From: UBA1189 sp045594245
Lineage (GTDB): Bacteria; Bacteroidota; Bacteroidia; Bacteroidales; Bacteroidaceae
Length of the DNA stretch: 26,567 nucleotides
Assembly (NCBI GenBank): GCA_045594245.1
Contig: JAZNYG010000045.1
Coordinates: 1 to 26,567 of the forward strand
Reading direction: 5' to 3'
Below the pieces are notes generated by a model. It did no database searches and was not told the DNA's origin. It worked only from the letters and a program-made list of their open reading frames with translations. Shown in pieces: positions 7,793 to 14,715 of this stretch (position 1 is its first letter; each line of letters begins with the position of its first letter). Position numbers and translations under genes: made by a program.

Positions 7793-7822
7793 TGTAACAA
7801 ATCGACATTCTCTCCGTCATAA
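7793..7822 (+). promoter_or_regulatory. Candidate ECF-type autoregulated promoter
   Basis: TGTAAC at 7793-7798 and CGTCATAA at 7815-7822 are separated by 16 bp. This is the AAC / CGTC layout typical of ECF sigma promoters, unlike the TAnnTTTGC housekeeping box. It lies 35 bp before the sigma gene, which suggests the sigma factor controls its own operon. Confidence 0.55.
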
Positions 7823-7856
7823 GGGTAGAGGCAATCATTACACGGACACAGACAAG

Positions 7857-8342
7857 GTGACGCACGAAGAATTCAAAAGGCGGTTTATGCCATTGCAACA
7901 GATGCTCTATCGCGAAGCATATCGGATGCTTTGCGACAGGTTTGAGGCAGAAGATGCTGTGCAGAACCTCTATGTGCGGTTGTGGGAACAGAAAGAGCTG
8001 CTCGACCACCTCGCTTCGCCCGAAGCTTATTGCCGGACGGTACTACGCAACATCTGCATAGACCGCTGGCGAGCCATCAAGGCACGCGATGGGGATGTGG
8101 AACTCGTGGAAGAGATTACCGAGGCTAATGCGCCACCCGATGTGGAGCATGAGGAGGTTACGGAGTTTCTCGAACATTTTCTTGCCACGTTGCCCGAACA
8201 GCAGCAGCGGGTGATGCGGATGATGATGCAGGGAAACAAGGCCGAGGAGATTGCCGAGGTGACGCAGCTTGCTGTAGGAAATGTGAGAACCATCGTGTCG
8301 CGCATACGGCAGAAATTCAGAGAATTGTATTATAAACGATAA
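7857..8342 (+). CDS. ECF-family RNA polymerase sigma factor
   Basis: 161 aa from the GTG at 7857 (MTHEEFKRRFMPLQ), the usual compact ECF size. Region 2 is visible as LYREAYRMLCDRFEAEDAVQ followed by NLYVRLW (core binding and -10 recognition). Region 4 is LPEQQQRVMRMMMQGNKAEE and a helix-turn-helix through NVRTIVSRIRQK (-35 recognition). There is no receptor-binding or extra C-terminal domain. It is the first gene of a tight four-gene set; the next gene's ribosome site overlaps its stop codon. No ATG alternative exists nearby, and GTG gives the standard family N-terminus. The target regulon is unknown apart from the likely own promoter at 7793-7822. Confidence 0.92.
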   Translation: MTHEEFKRRFMPLQQMLYREAYRMLCDRFEAEDAVQNLYVRLWEQKELLDHLASPEAYCRTVLRNICIDRWRAIKARDGDVELVEEITEANAPPDVEHEEVTEFLEHFLATLPEQQQRVMRMMMQGNKAEEIAEVTQLAVGNVRTIVSRIRQKFRELYYKR

Positions 8343-8346
8343 GGAG
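8341..8346 (+). promoter_or_regulatory. Ribosome binding site of the anti-sigma-like gene
   Basis: AAGGAG overlaps the sigma stop codon and lies 8 nt before the ATG at 8355. A clear Shine-Dalgarno is unusual in this window; it decides the start against the TTG at 8349. Confidence 0.65.
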
Positions 8347-8354
8347 TTTTGATT

Positions 8355-8960
8355 ATGGAAGAAAAACGATTGAGAGATATGATTGAGCGGTTCTTCAATG
8401 CCGAACTGACGACAGAGGAAGAGCTACTGCTCTGTCGCTTTCTTTATGCAAACGATGTCCCGGTTGAACTCCGCACAGACCGCGAGGTCATCATTGCGCT
8501 ATGCGGTACGCTCGAAGAGGCAGCTCTGCCCGAAGGAGCAACCGAGCGGTTAGAAGCGATGCTCGATGGGTTGGAGGCCGACGCGAAAGGAGTGCCGGTT
8601 ACGACTGCTGCTGGTTTATCAGTACAAAGGAGTATCTTTCACGCACTATGGAGTAAGTACCTTCTTCGCGCCGCCTGTGCAGCAGCTGTGGTGGTAGCCG
8701 TATTCCTGGCCATACCCTATGGTGACGATAAGCATACAGACGAGGGAACAACCCTGGCGATGGTCGATGATGTGGACAAAGACACCTTCGACAATCCTGA
8801 AGAGGCGATGCAGTGCTTCATGGAGGTTTATAATGATATAATGCTTGCCATGAACACGGCACGAGACAACACCCATGAGGTACACCAAGCGCTGACTCAA
8901 TCGGTGATGATTAACCTAAACTTATTTAAACTTGAACCAACAAAAAATAGAGAATTATGA
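8355..8960 (+). CDS. Putative membrane-anchored anti-sigma factor
   Basis: 201 aa. The N-terminal ~95 residues are acidic and helical (RLRDMIERFFNAELTTEEEL) and would be cytoplasmic. One membrane segment follows at about 102-120 (YLLRAACAAAVVVAVFLAI), then an acidic periplasmic tail of about 80 residues. The layout and its position directly after an ECF sigma gene fit an anti-sigma factor that holds the sigma until an envelope signal arrives. No zinc-binding ZAS motif is present, so the assignment rests on topology and context. Its stop overlaps the next start as ATGA, which suggests translational coupling. Confidence 0.7.
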   Translation: MEEKRLRDMIERFFNAELTTEEELLLCRFLYANDVPVELRTDREVIIALCGTLEEAALPEGATERLEAMLDGLEADAKGVPVTTAAGLSVQRSIFHALWSKYLLRAACAAAVVVAVFLAIPYGDDKHTDEGTTLAMVDDVDKDTFDNPEEAMQCFMEVYNDIMLAMNTARDNTHEVHQALTQSVMINLNLFKLEPTKNREL

Positions 8961-9496
8961 AACGATACATTTTATTGACCTTGACGATGCTTGTGCTTTA
9001 CACGGGTACCCTGTTTGCCCAGTCAGCACAGCCCCGCGAGAAGAGCGAGGTGGAAATCTTCATGCAGCAGGTGGCGAAGGAGGTCAAATCCAACGAGATT
9101 GACTACGCCTACATCTCCACGAGCATGTTCAGGCAACTGCTGTCACAGGCGCTTTCAATCGTTGATAGTGACATCAAGGAAAAACTGGGAGTAGACAACA
9201 TCTTGAGTTCGGTGATGTATATGCGCCGCTTCATGTCGACAGGCCGTGAGGGGTACGAACTATTGCATAAGGCCATGCAACCCTTCTTGGAAGAGGAGGA
9301 GGAACTGATGGGTATGCAATTGAACTCCTTCAATAGAGCCGATGGAGGGCTTTCGATTGTTTATAGCAATCCGAAGAATGTGCTCATCATAAACGAACAA
9401 GAAGGAGATGAAGACTATTTCATGGTCATCTTTGTCTCGGGAGTTTCGTATGAGAATTTCATGAAGGTAACGGCCAATGGCGGCTTGATATTTTGA
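8957..9496 (+). CDS. Secreted DUF4252-like protein
   Basis: 179 aa. An N-terminal signal peptide ends near LFAQ, so the protein is exported. The mature part matches the pattern of DUF4252 proteins, which in Bacteroidetes often follow ECF sigma/anti-sigma pairs: an early YAYISTSMFRQLL segment, a middle helical stretch with a Glu-rich run (EEEEEL), and a closing beta region SKPK-like YSNPKNVLIINEQEGDED. The start overlaps the upstream stop by 4 nt. Function is unknown; sensing or buffering envelope stress is an inference from context. Confidence 0.75.
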   Translation: MKRYILLTLTMLVLYTGTLFAQSAQPREKSEVEIFMQQVAKEVKSNEIDYAYISTSMFRQLLSQALSIVDSDIKEKLGVDNILSSVMYMRRFMSTGREGYELLHKAMQPFLEEEEELMGMQLNSFNRADGGLSIVYSNPKNVLIINEQEGDEDYFMVIFVSGVSYENFMKVTANGGLIF

Positions 9497-9514
9497 TTAT
9501 AACACGGACTGATT

Positions 9515-10963
9515 ATGAAAAAGTGGATATTATGCTTCATCGCCGTATGCTCGGCAATGGCGATGCAAGCGCAAGAGATAGATTGGATGGGATTAACCAG
9601 ATTCTCCGATGAGTTGGAGGTACTTCAAGGTGAACACGTGTCGTGCGACACGATGACGCACCGGGAGCTGCTGGACTATCTGGATACGGAGATTGTCAGC
9701 GATGCGGATGAGCTGTTCACCAAGTTGGACAAGAAGGACTTCCGGCTCATCAACATCGGATCCGCCGATGGCATAGGTCGCGAAAGCATCTATAAGGTGC
9801 TCGACAAATACGAAGTTACTACCGCTGAAGTCTTGTTTGGCATTCCCCTATTGCTCTGCAATCGCAGTAATGGCGACCTGGTAATACTTTTCGTGGGCGA
9901 TAAGGCATCGCTGATGGTTCTCGACTACGGTGACTCGATAGAGGTGCTCTACCTGAACTCCGACTTGATGATGATTTTCAAAGAAATCTTCACCTCGATG
10001 GTGATCAATGGCGACGGTGGCAATATCACCATAGGTGAATCGGGAGACCTACAGTTCAGTTACTCCTTCAGCAGAACGAGGGATAAGGACGAGGAGGAAG
10101 AACCGAAGGTGTACTCGTTCGACCAACAATCTGACGGCACCGAATATTTAAGTTTCAACGAGGATGTCAGCAAAGAGACTGCCAATGCAGAAAAGGTCCA
10201 AGAGATCGCTGACCTCAAAAAGCCCGCGTTCGTACTGAACCTCGAGACTGGCTGCGTCAATGCGGCTATCCCCTCTGTGCCAGAAGATATAAAGAAGGAT
10301 ATGCAACCCTATGCGGCCTATGGCGTATATGACTGGATCAACGGCCTGGGCTTCGGTAAAGGCATGACAGACAGCGCCGACCAGAAGTCCGAAATCATCC
10401 TCCCCGAAGATGTGGCACGGCTCTATGCCGTGAAGCACCTGCCGCAAGAGAAGTGGAACGAGGAGGGCTACTCGCCGATGCTCAAGGCGATATACCAAAA
10501 GGAGTATCAGGGTGGCACACCTGCCGTGCTCTACCGCCACTCGAAGAACGAGGCGGGCTACAAGGACATGCTCAGTGACCTGGGCTTCCTCTTCAAACTC
10601 GAACTCGGCGATACCTACCGAAACCTGAAGGTGACGCAGCAGAGCGAGCGCGAGGGCAGACGTTTCGTACAACTCTATGGCGAGGGCGGCATCCTGATGT
10701 GCGTGTTCGAGTCGGCCGAAGACAAATACTGCCACATGAGCATCCTCATCGGTGGTGCTGGCGGCTTCGAGCAAGCAGTCAACGAGTATGTCATCGGTGG
10801 AGAGAGAGACATTGCCACACGGTGCAACATCATCATCAACAGCGACCTCTCGGGCGATTCAGGCGGTATACACTTCACCACCGATGAGTACTTCTTTGCC
10901 GGCAAGTCGCACAAGAGCGGTGTGCACATCGATTTCCGTTATTGGGATTTGTATACAAAATAA
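9515..10963 (+). CDS. Secreted protein of unknown function in the ECF operon
   Basis: 482 aa. The signal peptide ends around AMQAQ. The N-terminal third (LFTKLDKKDFRLINIGSADG, LVILFVGDKASLMVLDYGDS) resembles the neighbouring DUF4252-like protein in style: a helical Asp/Glu-rich start, then a beta strand reporting region. This suggests a divergent relative with a large extension. An acidic linker (DKDEEEEPK) follows at about 192-200. The C-terminal half (ILPEDVARLYAVKHLPQEKW onward) is not recognised. It starts 18 bp after the previous stop, so it is probably co-transcribed. The final residues IDFRYWDLYTK are beta-like. No enzyme motifs were seen. Confidence 0.75.
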   Translation: MKKWILCFIAVCSAMAMQAQEIDWMGLTRFSDELEVLQGEHVSCDTMTHRELLDYLDTEIVSDADELFTKLDKKDFRLINIGSADGIGRESIYKVLDKYEVTTAEVLFGIPLLLCNRSNGDLVILFVGDKASLMVLDYGDSIEVLYLNSDLMMIFKEIFTSMVINGDGGNITIGESGDLQFSYSFSRTRDKDEEEEPKVYSFDQQSDGTEYLSFNEDVSKETANAEKVQEIADLKKPAFVLNLETGCVNAAIPSVPEDIKKDMQPYAAYGVYDWINGLGFGKGMTDSADQKSEIILPEDVARLYAVKHLPQEKWNEEGYSPMLKAIYQKEYQGGTPAVLYRHSKNEAGYKDMLSDLGFLFKLELGDTYRNLKVTQQSEREGRRFVQLYGEGGILMCVFESAEDKYCHMSILIGGAGGFEQAVNEYVIGGERDIATRCNIIINSDLSGDSGGIHFTTDEYFFAGKSHKSGVHIDFRYWDLYTK

Positions 10964-10971
10964 AAGTTCTC

Positions 10972-11105
10972 TTACCCCCTCCGCTCCATTACGCCCTGCT
11001 CCATTACGCTCGTCCCCCTTAAAGGGCGACAGTTCCTTAAGTTAGTTTCGACGGACTCTGCACTCTCCCTCTTTAAGGGGGAGTCCCCGTAGGGGGAGGG
11101 GGTAA
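10972..11105. repeat. Intergenic palindromic element related to the one in the ATPase
   Basis: The outer ends TTACCCCCTCC (10972-10982) and GGAGGGGGTAA (11095-11105) are perfect inverted repeats. Inner GC-rich arms around CCCCCTTAAAGGG (11013 on) and CTTTAAGGGGGAG (11071-11083) mirror each other. The two-level architecture is the same as at 5991-6071. It starts 9 bp after the stop of the upstream gene and could also act as a terminator. Confidence 0.65.
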
Positions 11106-11147
11106 CAAAAAAGAAACAGATTCAACAACTTAAAAACTCAAAACAAT

Positions 11148-12143
11148 ATGAACAAAAGATTATCATTGACAACGATGCTTGCTATCATAAGCTTCGTGTC
11201 GCTCGTGGCACAAACCACAGCACTCGTGCCCTACGTGGGCGGTTACTTTGTAAAGAGCGGCGATGAGTGGACAGAGTATCGCCCTGCCGACAAGGTGGGC
11301 AAGTGGAGCACCTACAAGCAGTACAAGGAGAACGACATCTTCTTCTATGTGAAGAACAAGAAATGCAACTTGGCCATTCCTAAACTGGGTAAGGACATAA
11401 TCTTCATCGACCGTGAGAAGAATGGTAAGTGGGAGCAGGTGTACACCACCATCGACGTGCACCACCAGTGCACCGAGCCCGACGGACTCTTCTACTGCTA
11501 CAACGATGGCCGTGGCCGCGAGCATAACGGCTACTTCGTACGTCTCGATGGTGGCGTATGGCACGAATATGCCCCGGGCAAGAAGCGCGGCGTGTGGGCC
11601 GAGTTCAAGCAGACAGGCGAGGACAAGGACTACTTCATCGTGGAGAGCACCGAGAACATCGTGCGCATCCCCAAGAGAGAGGGACTCAACTTCATCATCA
11701 CCAAGCCCGGCTACGACGGCTGGCGCGGAGGCTACACCACGAAGGCCATCTATGACCGCTCGGCAGCATATCTTTACCATTTCGATTTCGAGTACCATGG
11801 GACAGCGAAGCGGGGAAACAACTTCAAACTCAACAAGAAAGGTGGTCGCATCAGCCTCGACAACAAGTGCAACCTGCAGATAGCCTTCGGTGGCAAACAC
11901 TACGACTTCGTGTACCAATCTATTGAGATTGTCGAGGGACAGGGCGGATTGTCGTCACTCGTCTCTAAGGGCAGCGAGTGCATCCTCATTACCATCGACA
12001 AGGACAACAGGGTAATGCTCTACGATGGCAGTGCCCGCGTAGAAAGCAAGAGGATAGGTGAGAAGGTTCTTCTCGTTGGAGCCAGCGGCAAGGATTACCG
12101 CGCCATCATAGAGCAGCTACGCATCGGTACGTTCCGCATGTAA
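11148..12143 (+). CDS. Secreted protein with a duplicated ~75-residue domain
   Basis: 331 aa. An N-terminal signal peptide ends around LVAQ, so the product is exported. Residues about 31-104 and 127-203 are an internal duplication: GGYFVKSGDEWTEYRP...KWSTYKQY...IPKLGKDIIFI...VYTT aligns with NGYFVRLDGGVWHEYAPG...VWAEFKQ...IPKREGLNFII...GYTT. Each half looks like a small all-beta module. The C-terminal ~110 residues (NFKLNKKGGRISLDNKCNLQ onward) differ and have their own beta character. No known family is recognised. It follows the ECF operon after a palindromic element, so co-transcription is uncertain. No metal or catalytic motif was seen. Confidence 0.75.
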   Translation: MNKRLSLTTMLAIISFVSLVAQTTALVPYVGGYFVKSGDEWTEYRPADKVGKWSTYKQYKENDIFFYVKNKKCNLAIPKLGKDIIFIDREKNGKWEQVYTTIDVHHQCTEPDGLFYCYNDGRGREHNGYFVRLDGGVWHEYAPGKKRGVWAEFKQTGEDKDYFIVESTENIVRIPKREGLNFIITKPGYDGWRGGYTTKAIYDRSAAYLYHFDFEYHGTAKRGNNFKLNKKGGRISLDNKCNLQIAFGGKHYDFVYQSIEIVEGQGGLSSLVSKGSECILITIDKDNRVMLYDGSARVESKRIGEKVLLVGASGKDYRAIIEQLRIGTFRM

Positions 12144-12174
12144 ATATATTCTTCATTGTAAGAATTGGCGGAGC

Positions 12175-12212
12175 ATGAAGGGCACTTTTCTTGAGACTTG
12201 GGTGCCCTTCAT
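12175..12212 (+). terminator. Hairpin after the duplicated-domain gene
   Basis: Perfect 11-bp arms ATGAAGGGCAC and GTGCCCTTCAT flank a 16-nt loop, followed by the T-rich TTCTTCGTTCT. It lies 31 bp after the stop, consistent with a Rho-independent terminator. Confidence 0.6.
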
Positions 12213-12318
12213 TTCTTCGTTCTATTGTCGGTTCACAAACGTCAAGGCACTTGGTTGCAATTACATGGCAATTAGTAAAAATCTTCACCCTTTTTCTCTT
12301 ACTCTCACAGATTCTTAT

Positions 12319-12327
12319 TACTTTTAC
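12319..12327 (+). promoter_or_regulatory. Candidate -7 box for the NAPRTase gene
   Basis: TACTTTTAC differs from TAnnTTTGC at one fixed position. It lies 35 bp before the ATG at 12363. Confidence 0.35.
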
Positions 12328-12362
12328 TTCTTGAAAACAATTTTGTGAAAATCGAACCCGCC

Positions 12363-13577
12363 ATGAAGCAGATAATAAACCATTTCACCGACAACGACCT
12401 CTACACCTTCACCTGCATGTACTATGTGCTGCAGAAATACCCCCGTGCCGAGACCGAGTACAGCTTCTTTGACCGCAACCGCACTTGTTACCCTAGGGGC
12501 TTCGACGCCCTGCTGCGCGAGCAGCTCGAGCACTTGGCCGAGGTCACCATCACCGATGAGGAGCGCGAGTATATGACCAGCGCCTTCCCCTTCCTGCCCT
12601 ATTGGTTTATCAATGTCTTCCTCCGCGGCTTCCGCTTCAACTCCGCAGAGCTCACCATCACACAGGACGAGGAGGGGCATCTCGACATCAGCGTCAGGGG
12701 CAAGTGGTGGAGCACCATCATCTGGGAGATGCCCATCCTGGCCACCATATCGGAGCTGATGCACATACTCAATGGCGATGCCGAGAAGTACGATGCCGAT
12801 GCCGAGTATGCCAAGAGCTTCGACAAGGGGTGTCAGATATGGCGTGGCGGACTCACCCTGGGCGATATGGGTACGCGTCGCCGCTTCTCCTTTGCCCATC
12901 AGGAGCGCGTCATCGATGCTCTGATGCAATCGTACCGCGAGGTGAAGAACGAGACTGGCGGACAGTGCGGCCGCTTCACCGGCACATCGAACGTCTACTT
13001 TGCCATGAAGAAGGGCATCCCCTGCTTGGGTACCATGAGCCACCAGTGCATCTCGTTCGAGGAGATCGTGAGCGGCGTCTTCGAATGCAACTACAACGTG
13101 ATGAACAAATGGTCCGAGGTGTACGACGGCAACGTGGGCATCTTCCTCTACGACTGCTTTGGCGACCGCGTCTTCTTCAATAACCTTTCCAAGCGCATGG
13201 CCATGACCTTCAGCGGTCTACGCATCGACAGTGGCCGCGAGGAGGAGCAGGTAGACCTCATCGTCGAGAAATACAAGCAGCTGGGCATCGACCCCATGAC
13301 CAAGCAGGCCGTCTTCAGCAACGGACTCGACATTGCCCGCGCCATCGAGATACACCGCTACTGCGAGGGCAAGATTGTTGACAGCTACGGTGTGGGCACC
13401 TTCCTCACCTGCGACGTCACCGGCTGCTCGCCCATGAACATCGTCATCAAGCTCGTGCGTGGCCGCATCACCGAGTCGCGCGAATGGCACCCCTGCGTGA
13501 AGCTCTCGTGCGACAAAGGCAAGACCCTGGGCGACAAGCAGAAGTGCGATTACCTCGTGTCGGTGCTGAACAGATGA
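12363..13577 (+). CDS. pncB: Nicotinate phosphoribosyltransferase
   Basis: 404 aa from the ATG at 12363; the in-frame GTG at 12345 would only add six residues ahead of the family start. The enzyme joins nicotinate and PRPP with ATP hydrolysis to give nicotinate mononucleotide, the first step of the Preiss-Handler NAD salvage route, in the cytoplasm. Seen: N-terminal FTDNDLYTFTCMYYVLQKYP, a hallmark of the bacterial enzyme; GTSNVYFAMKKGIPCLGTMSHQ region around residues 210-235 with the His expected to be phosphorylated; SGLRIDSGREEEQ; FSNGLD; and DSYGVGTFLT. Length matches the family (~390-400). It ends 7 bp from the convergent hemerythrin-LuxR gene and has no obvious partner genes. Confidence 0.94.
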   Translation: MKQIINHFTDNDLYTFTCMYYVLQKYPRAETEYSFFDRNRTCYPRGFDALLREQLEHLAEVTITDEEREYMTSAFPFLPYWFINVFLRGFRFNSAELTITQDEEGHLDISVRGKWWSTIIWEMPILATISELMHILNGDAEKYDADAEYAKSFDKGCQIWRGGLTLGDMGTRRRFSFAHQERVIDALMQSYREVKNETGGQCGRFTGTSNVYFAMKKGIPCLGTMSHQCISFEEIVSGVFECNYNVMNKWSEVYDGNVGIFLYDCFGDRVFFNNLSKRMAMTFSGLRIDSGREEEQVDLIVEKYKQLGIDPMTKQAVFSNGLDIARAIEIHRYCEGKIVDSYGVGTFLTCDVTGCSPMNIVIKLVRGRITESREWHPCVKLSCDKGKTLGDKQKCDYLVSVLNR

Positions 13578-13584
13578 TCCACCC

Positions 13585-14535
13585 TCACTGCTGTATGTCC
13601 TCGATGCAGACGAGCTTGTTGGCGATGGCGTAGATGATGAGGCCGGCGGTGCTGTGTATCTGTAGCTTCTGCGATATGTTGCGACGGTGGGTGGCCACGG
13701 TGTGCACCGAGAGGCAGAGGGTGTCGGCAATCTCTTTGTTGCTCAGTCCCTTGGTGATACTGATGAGGATGTCCTTCTCGCGGTCGCTCAGGAGATCCGA
13801 CCTGTCGCGGTCGGTAGGGTCGGTGTCGGTGTCGTCGGTGTAGAGGATGGTGCCGCTCTGGGCGAGCTGCTGCTCCACGAGCTTGACGGCGGGCACGAAG
13901 AGGTGGTCCTCGATCATGCAGTGCGAGGTGAGGTCCTGCTCGCAGAGGAGGATGTCGAGCAGTACGGCATTGAGCAGGTAGTTGTTCTTCTCGGGGCAGT
14001 AGCGGATGATGATGTCCTTGAGCTCCTTGAGCTTGTCGCTCATGGGGGTGTGCTTGCCGGCAAAGTCCTTGATGGAGTAGTCGCGGCTGAGGAAGCCCTG
14101 CAGGAGCTGCTCTACGTAGGCGAAGACAACCTCGTTCTCGTGCTCCATGTGCTTGCGCACCTCGGCCACATAGTCGTCATAGAAACGGAGGATGAGCATG
14201 GCGATGTCGTTGCTGCCCGAGCAGTCGATGGCCTCGATGAGCTTGCGGCGCAGGGTGGGGAGGTTGAAGTCGAGGAAGTACTCGTGGGCCTGCTTGAGGT
14301 AGCCGATGAGCGAGGGCAGCGACACGGATTCGTGGCTGTAGGGCTTGTCGGAAACGAAGTTGGCTACCTCGAGGAAGGTGGCCTCGTCGACGCCGTGCAT
14401 GTGGCACACGTCGTGCACGGTCATGTCGCCAAATCCCAGCGAGATGCCGAAGCGGCCCATCACGAGGATGAGGGCGTTGTTGTCCTTCACCAGGTGGCGC
14501 ATCTTGTCGTCGTGCTTGTATGCGGTGTTGCTCAT
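13585..14535 (-). CDS. RIC/YtfE-like hemerythrin fused to a LuxR-type DNA-binding domain
   Basis: 316 aa, with the ATG at 14535. Residues about 14-60 match the short N-terminal ScdA/RIC domain (ALILVMGRFG, VHDVCHMHGV). Residues about 75-225 form a hemerythrin-like four-helix bundle with a full candidate di-iron ligand set: His84, His129, Glu133 (HMEHENEVVF), His162 and His205/Glu209 (HCMIEDHLF). This is the ligand pattern and spacing known for E. coli YtfE. Residues about 248-305 are a LuxR helix-turn-helix (LSDREKDILISITKGLSNKE, SVHTVATHRRNI). The architecture suggests a one-component regulator sensing NO, oxygen or iron at a di-iron centre; this is inference. It is divergent from the porin/imelysin/di-heme cluster, its likely target. 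A palindrome overlaps its predicted transcription start, consistent with autoregulation. Confidence 0.88.
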   Translation of the reverse strand: MSNTAYKHDDKMRHLVKDNNALILVMGRFGISLGFGDMTVHDVCHMHGVDEATFLEVANFVSDKPYSHESVSLPSLIGYLKQAHEYFLDFNLPTLRRKLIEAIDCSGSNDIAMLILRFYDDYVAEVRKHMEHENEVVFAYVEQLLQGFLSRDYSIKDFAGKHTPMSDKLKELKDIIIRYCPEKNNYLLNAVLLDILLCEQDLTSHCMIEDHLFVPAVKLVEQQLAQSGTILYTDDTDTDPTDRDRSDLLSDREKDILISITKGLSNKEIADTLCLSVHTVATHRRNISQKLQIHSTAGLIIYAIANKLVCIEDIQQ

Positions 14536-14550
14536 CTCTGTTTTCTTTTT

Positions 14551-14565
14551 TGTCGTTTAACGACA
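14551..14565. promoter_or_regulatory. Perfect palindrome, candidate operator
   Basis: TGTCGTT and AACGACA flank a single central T. The site covers the expected start of transcription (about 14562) of the minus-strand regulator gene, so a bound protein should block it. The hemerythrin-LuxR protein itself is the obvious candidate ligand. Confidence 0.5.
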
Positions 14566-14567
14566 CT

Positions 14568-14576
14568 GCAAAATTA
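14568..14576 (-). promoter_or_regulatory. -7 promoter box of the hemerythrin-LuxR gene
   Basis: Minus-strand TAATTTTGC is a perfect TAnnTTTGC match, 32 bp upstream of the ATG at 14535. Confidence 0.65.
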
Positions 14577-14658
14577 CATACATCTTTATAAATAGGCAAT
14601 ACTTAAAATTTGGTAAAATGCGATAAAAAATGCCGTGCGAAAATACCAAAAACAGAGT

Positions 14659-14691
14659 ATTGCCGCCTTGTGAGGGGCGCAGTACCTTTGC
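14659..14691 (+). promoter_or_regulatory. Promoter of the porin/imelysin/di-heme cluster
   Basis: ATTG at 14659-14662 and TACCTTTGC at 14683-14691 are 20 bp apart, close to the Bacteroidetes TTTG-N19-TAnnTTTG layout. Transcription from about 14697 places the in-frame GTG at 14695 outside the message, so the ATG at 14716 is the start. Confidence 0.65.
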
Positions 14692-14715
14692 AGCGTGAAA
14701 TCAAATACAACGATT

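Noticed and set aside
10972..11105. Plain Rho-independent terminator
   Set aside because: The 134-bp two-level inverted repeat without a U tract fits a repeat element better, though it may also stop transcription.
13687..14595. 302-aa plus-strand ORF opposite the hemerythrin-LuxR gene
   Set aside because: Val/Glu/Leu-rich shadow; the minus-strand frame has two recognisable domains and a promoter.
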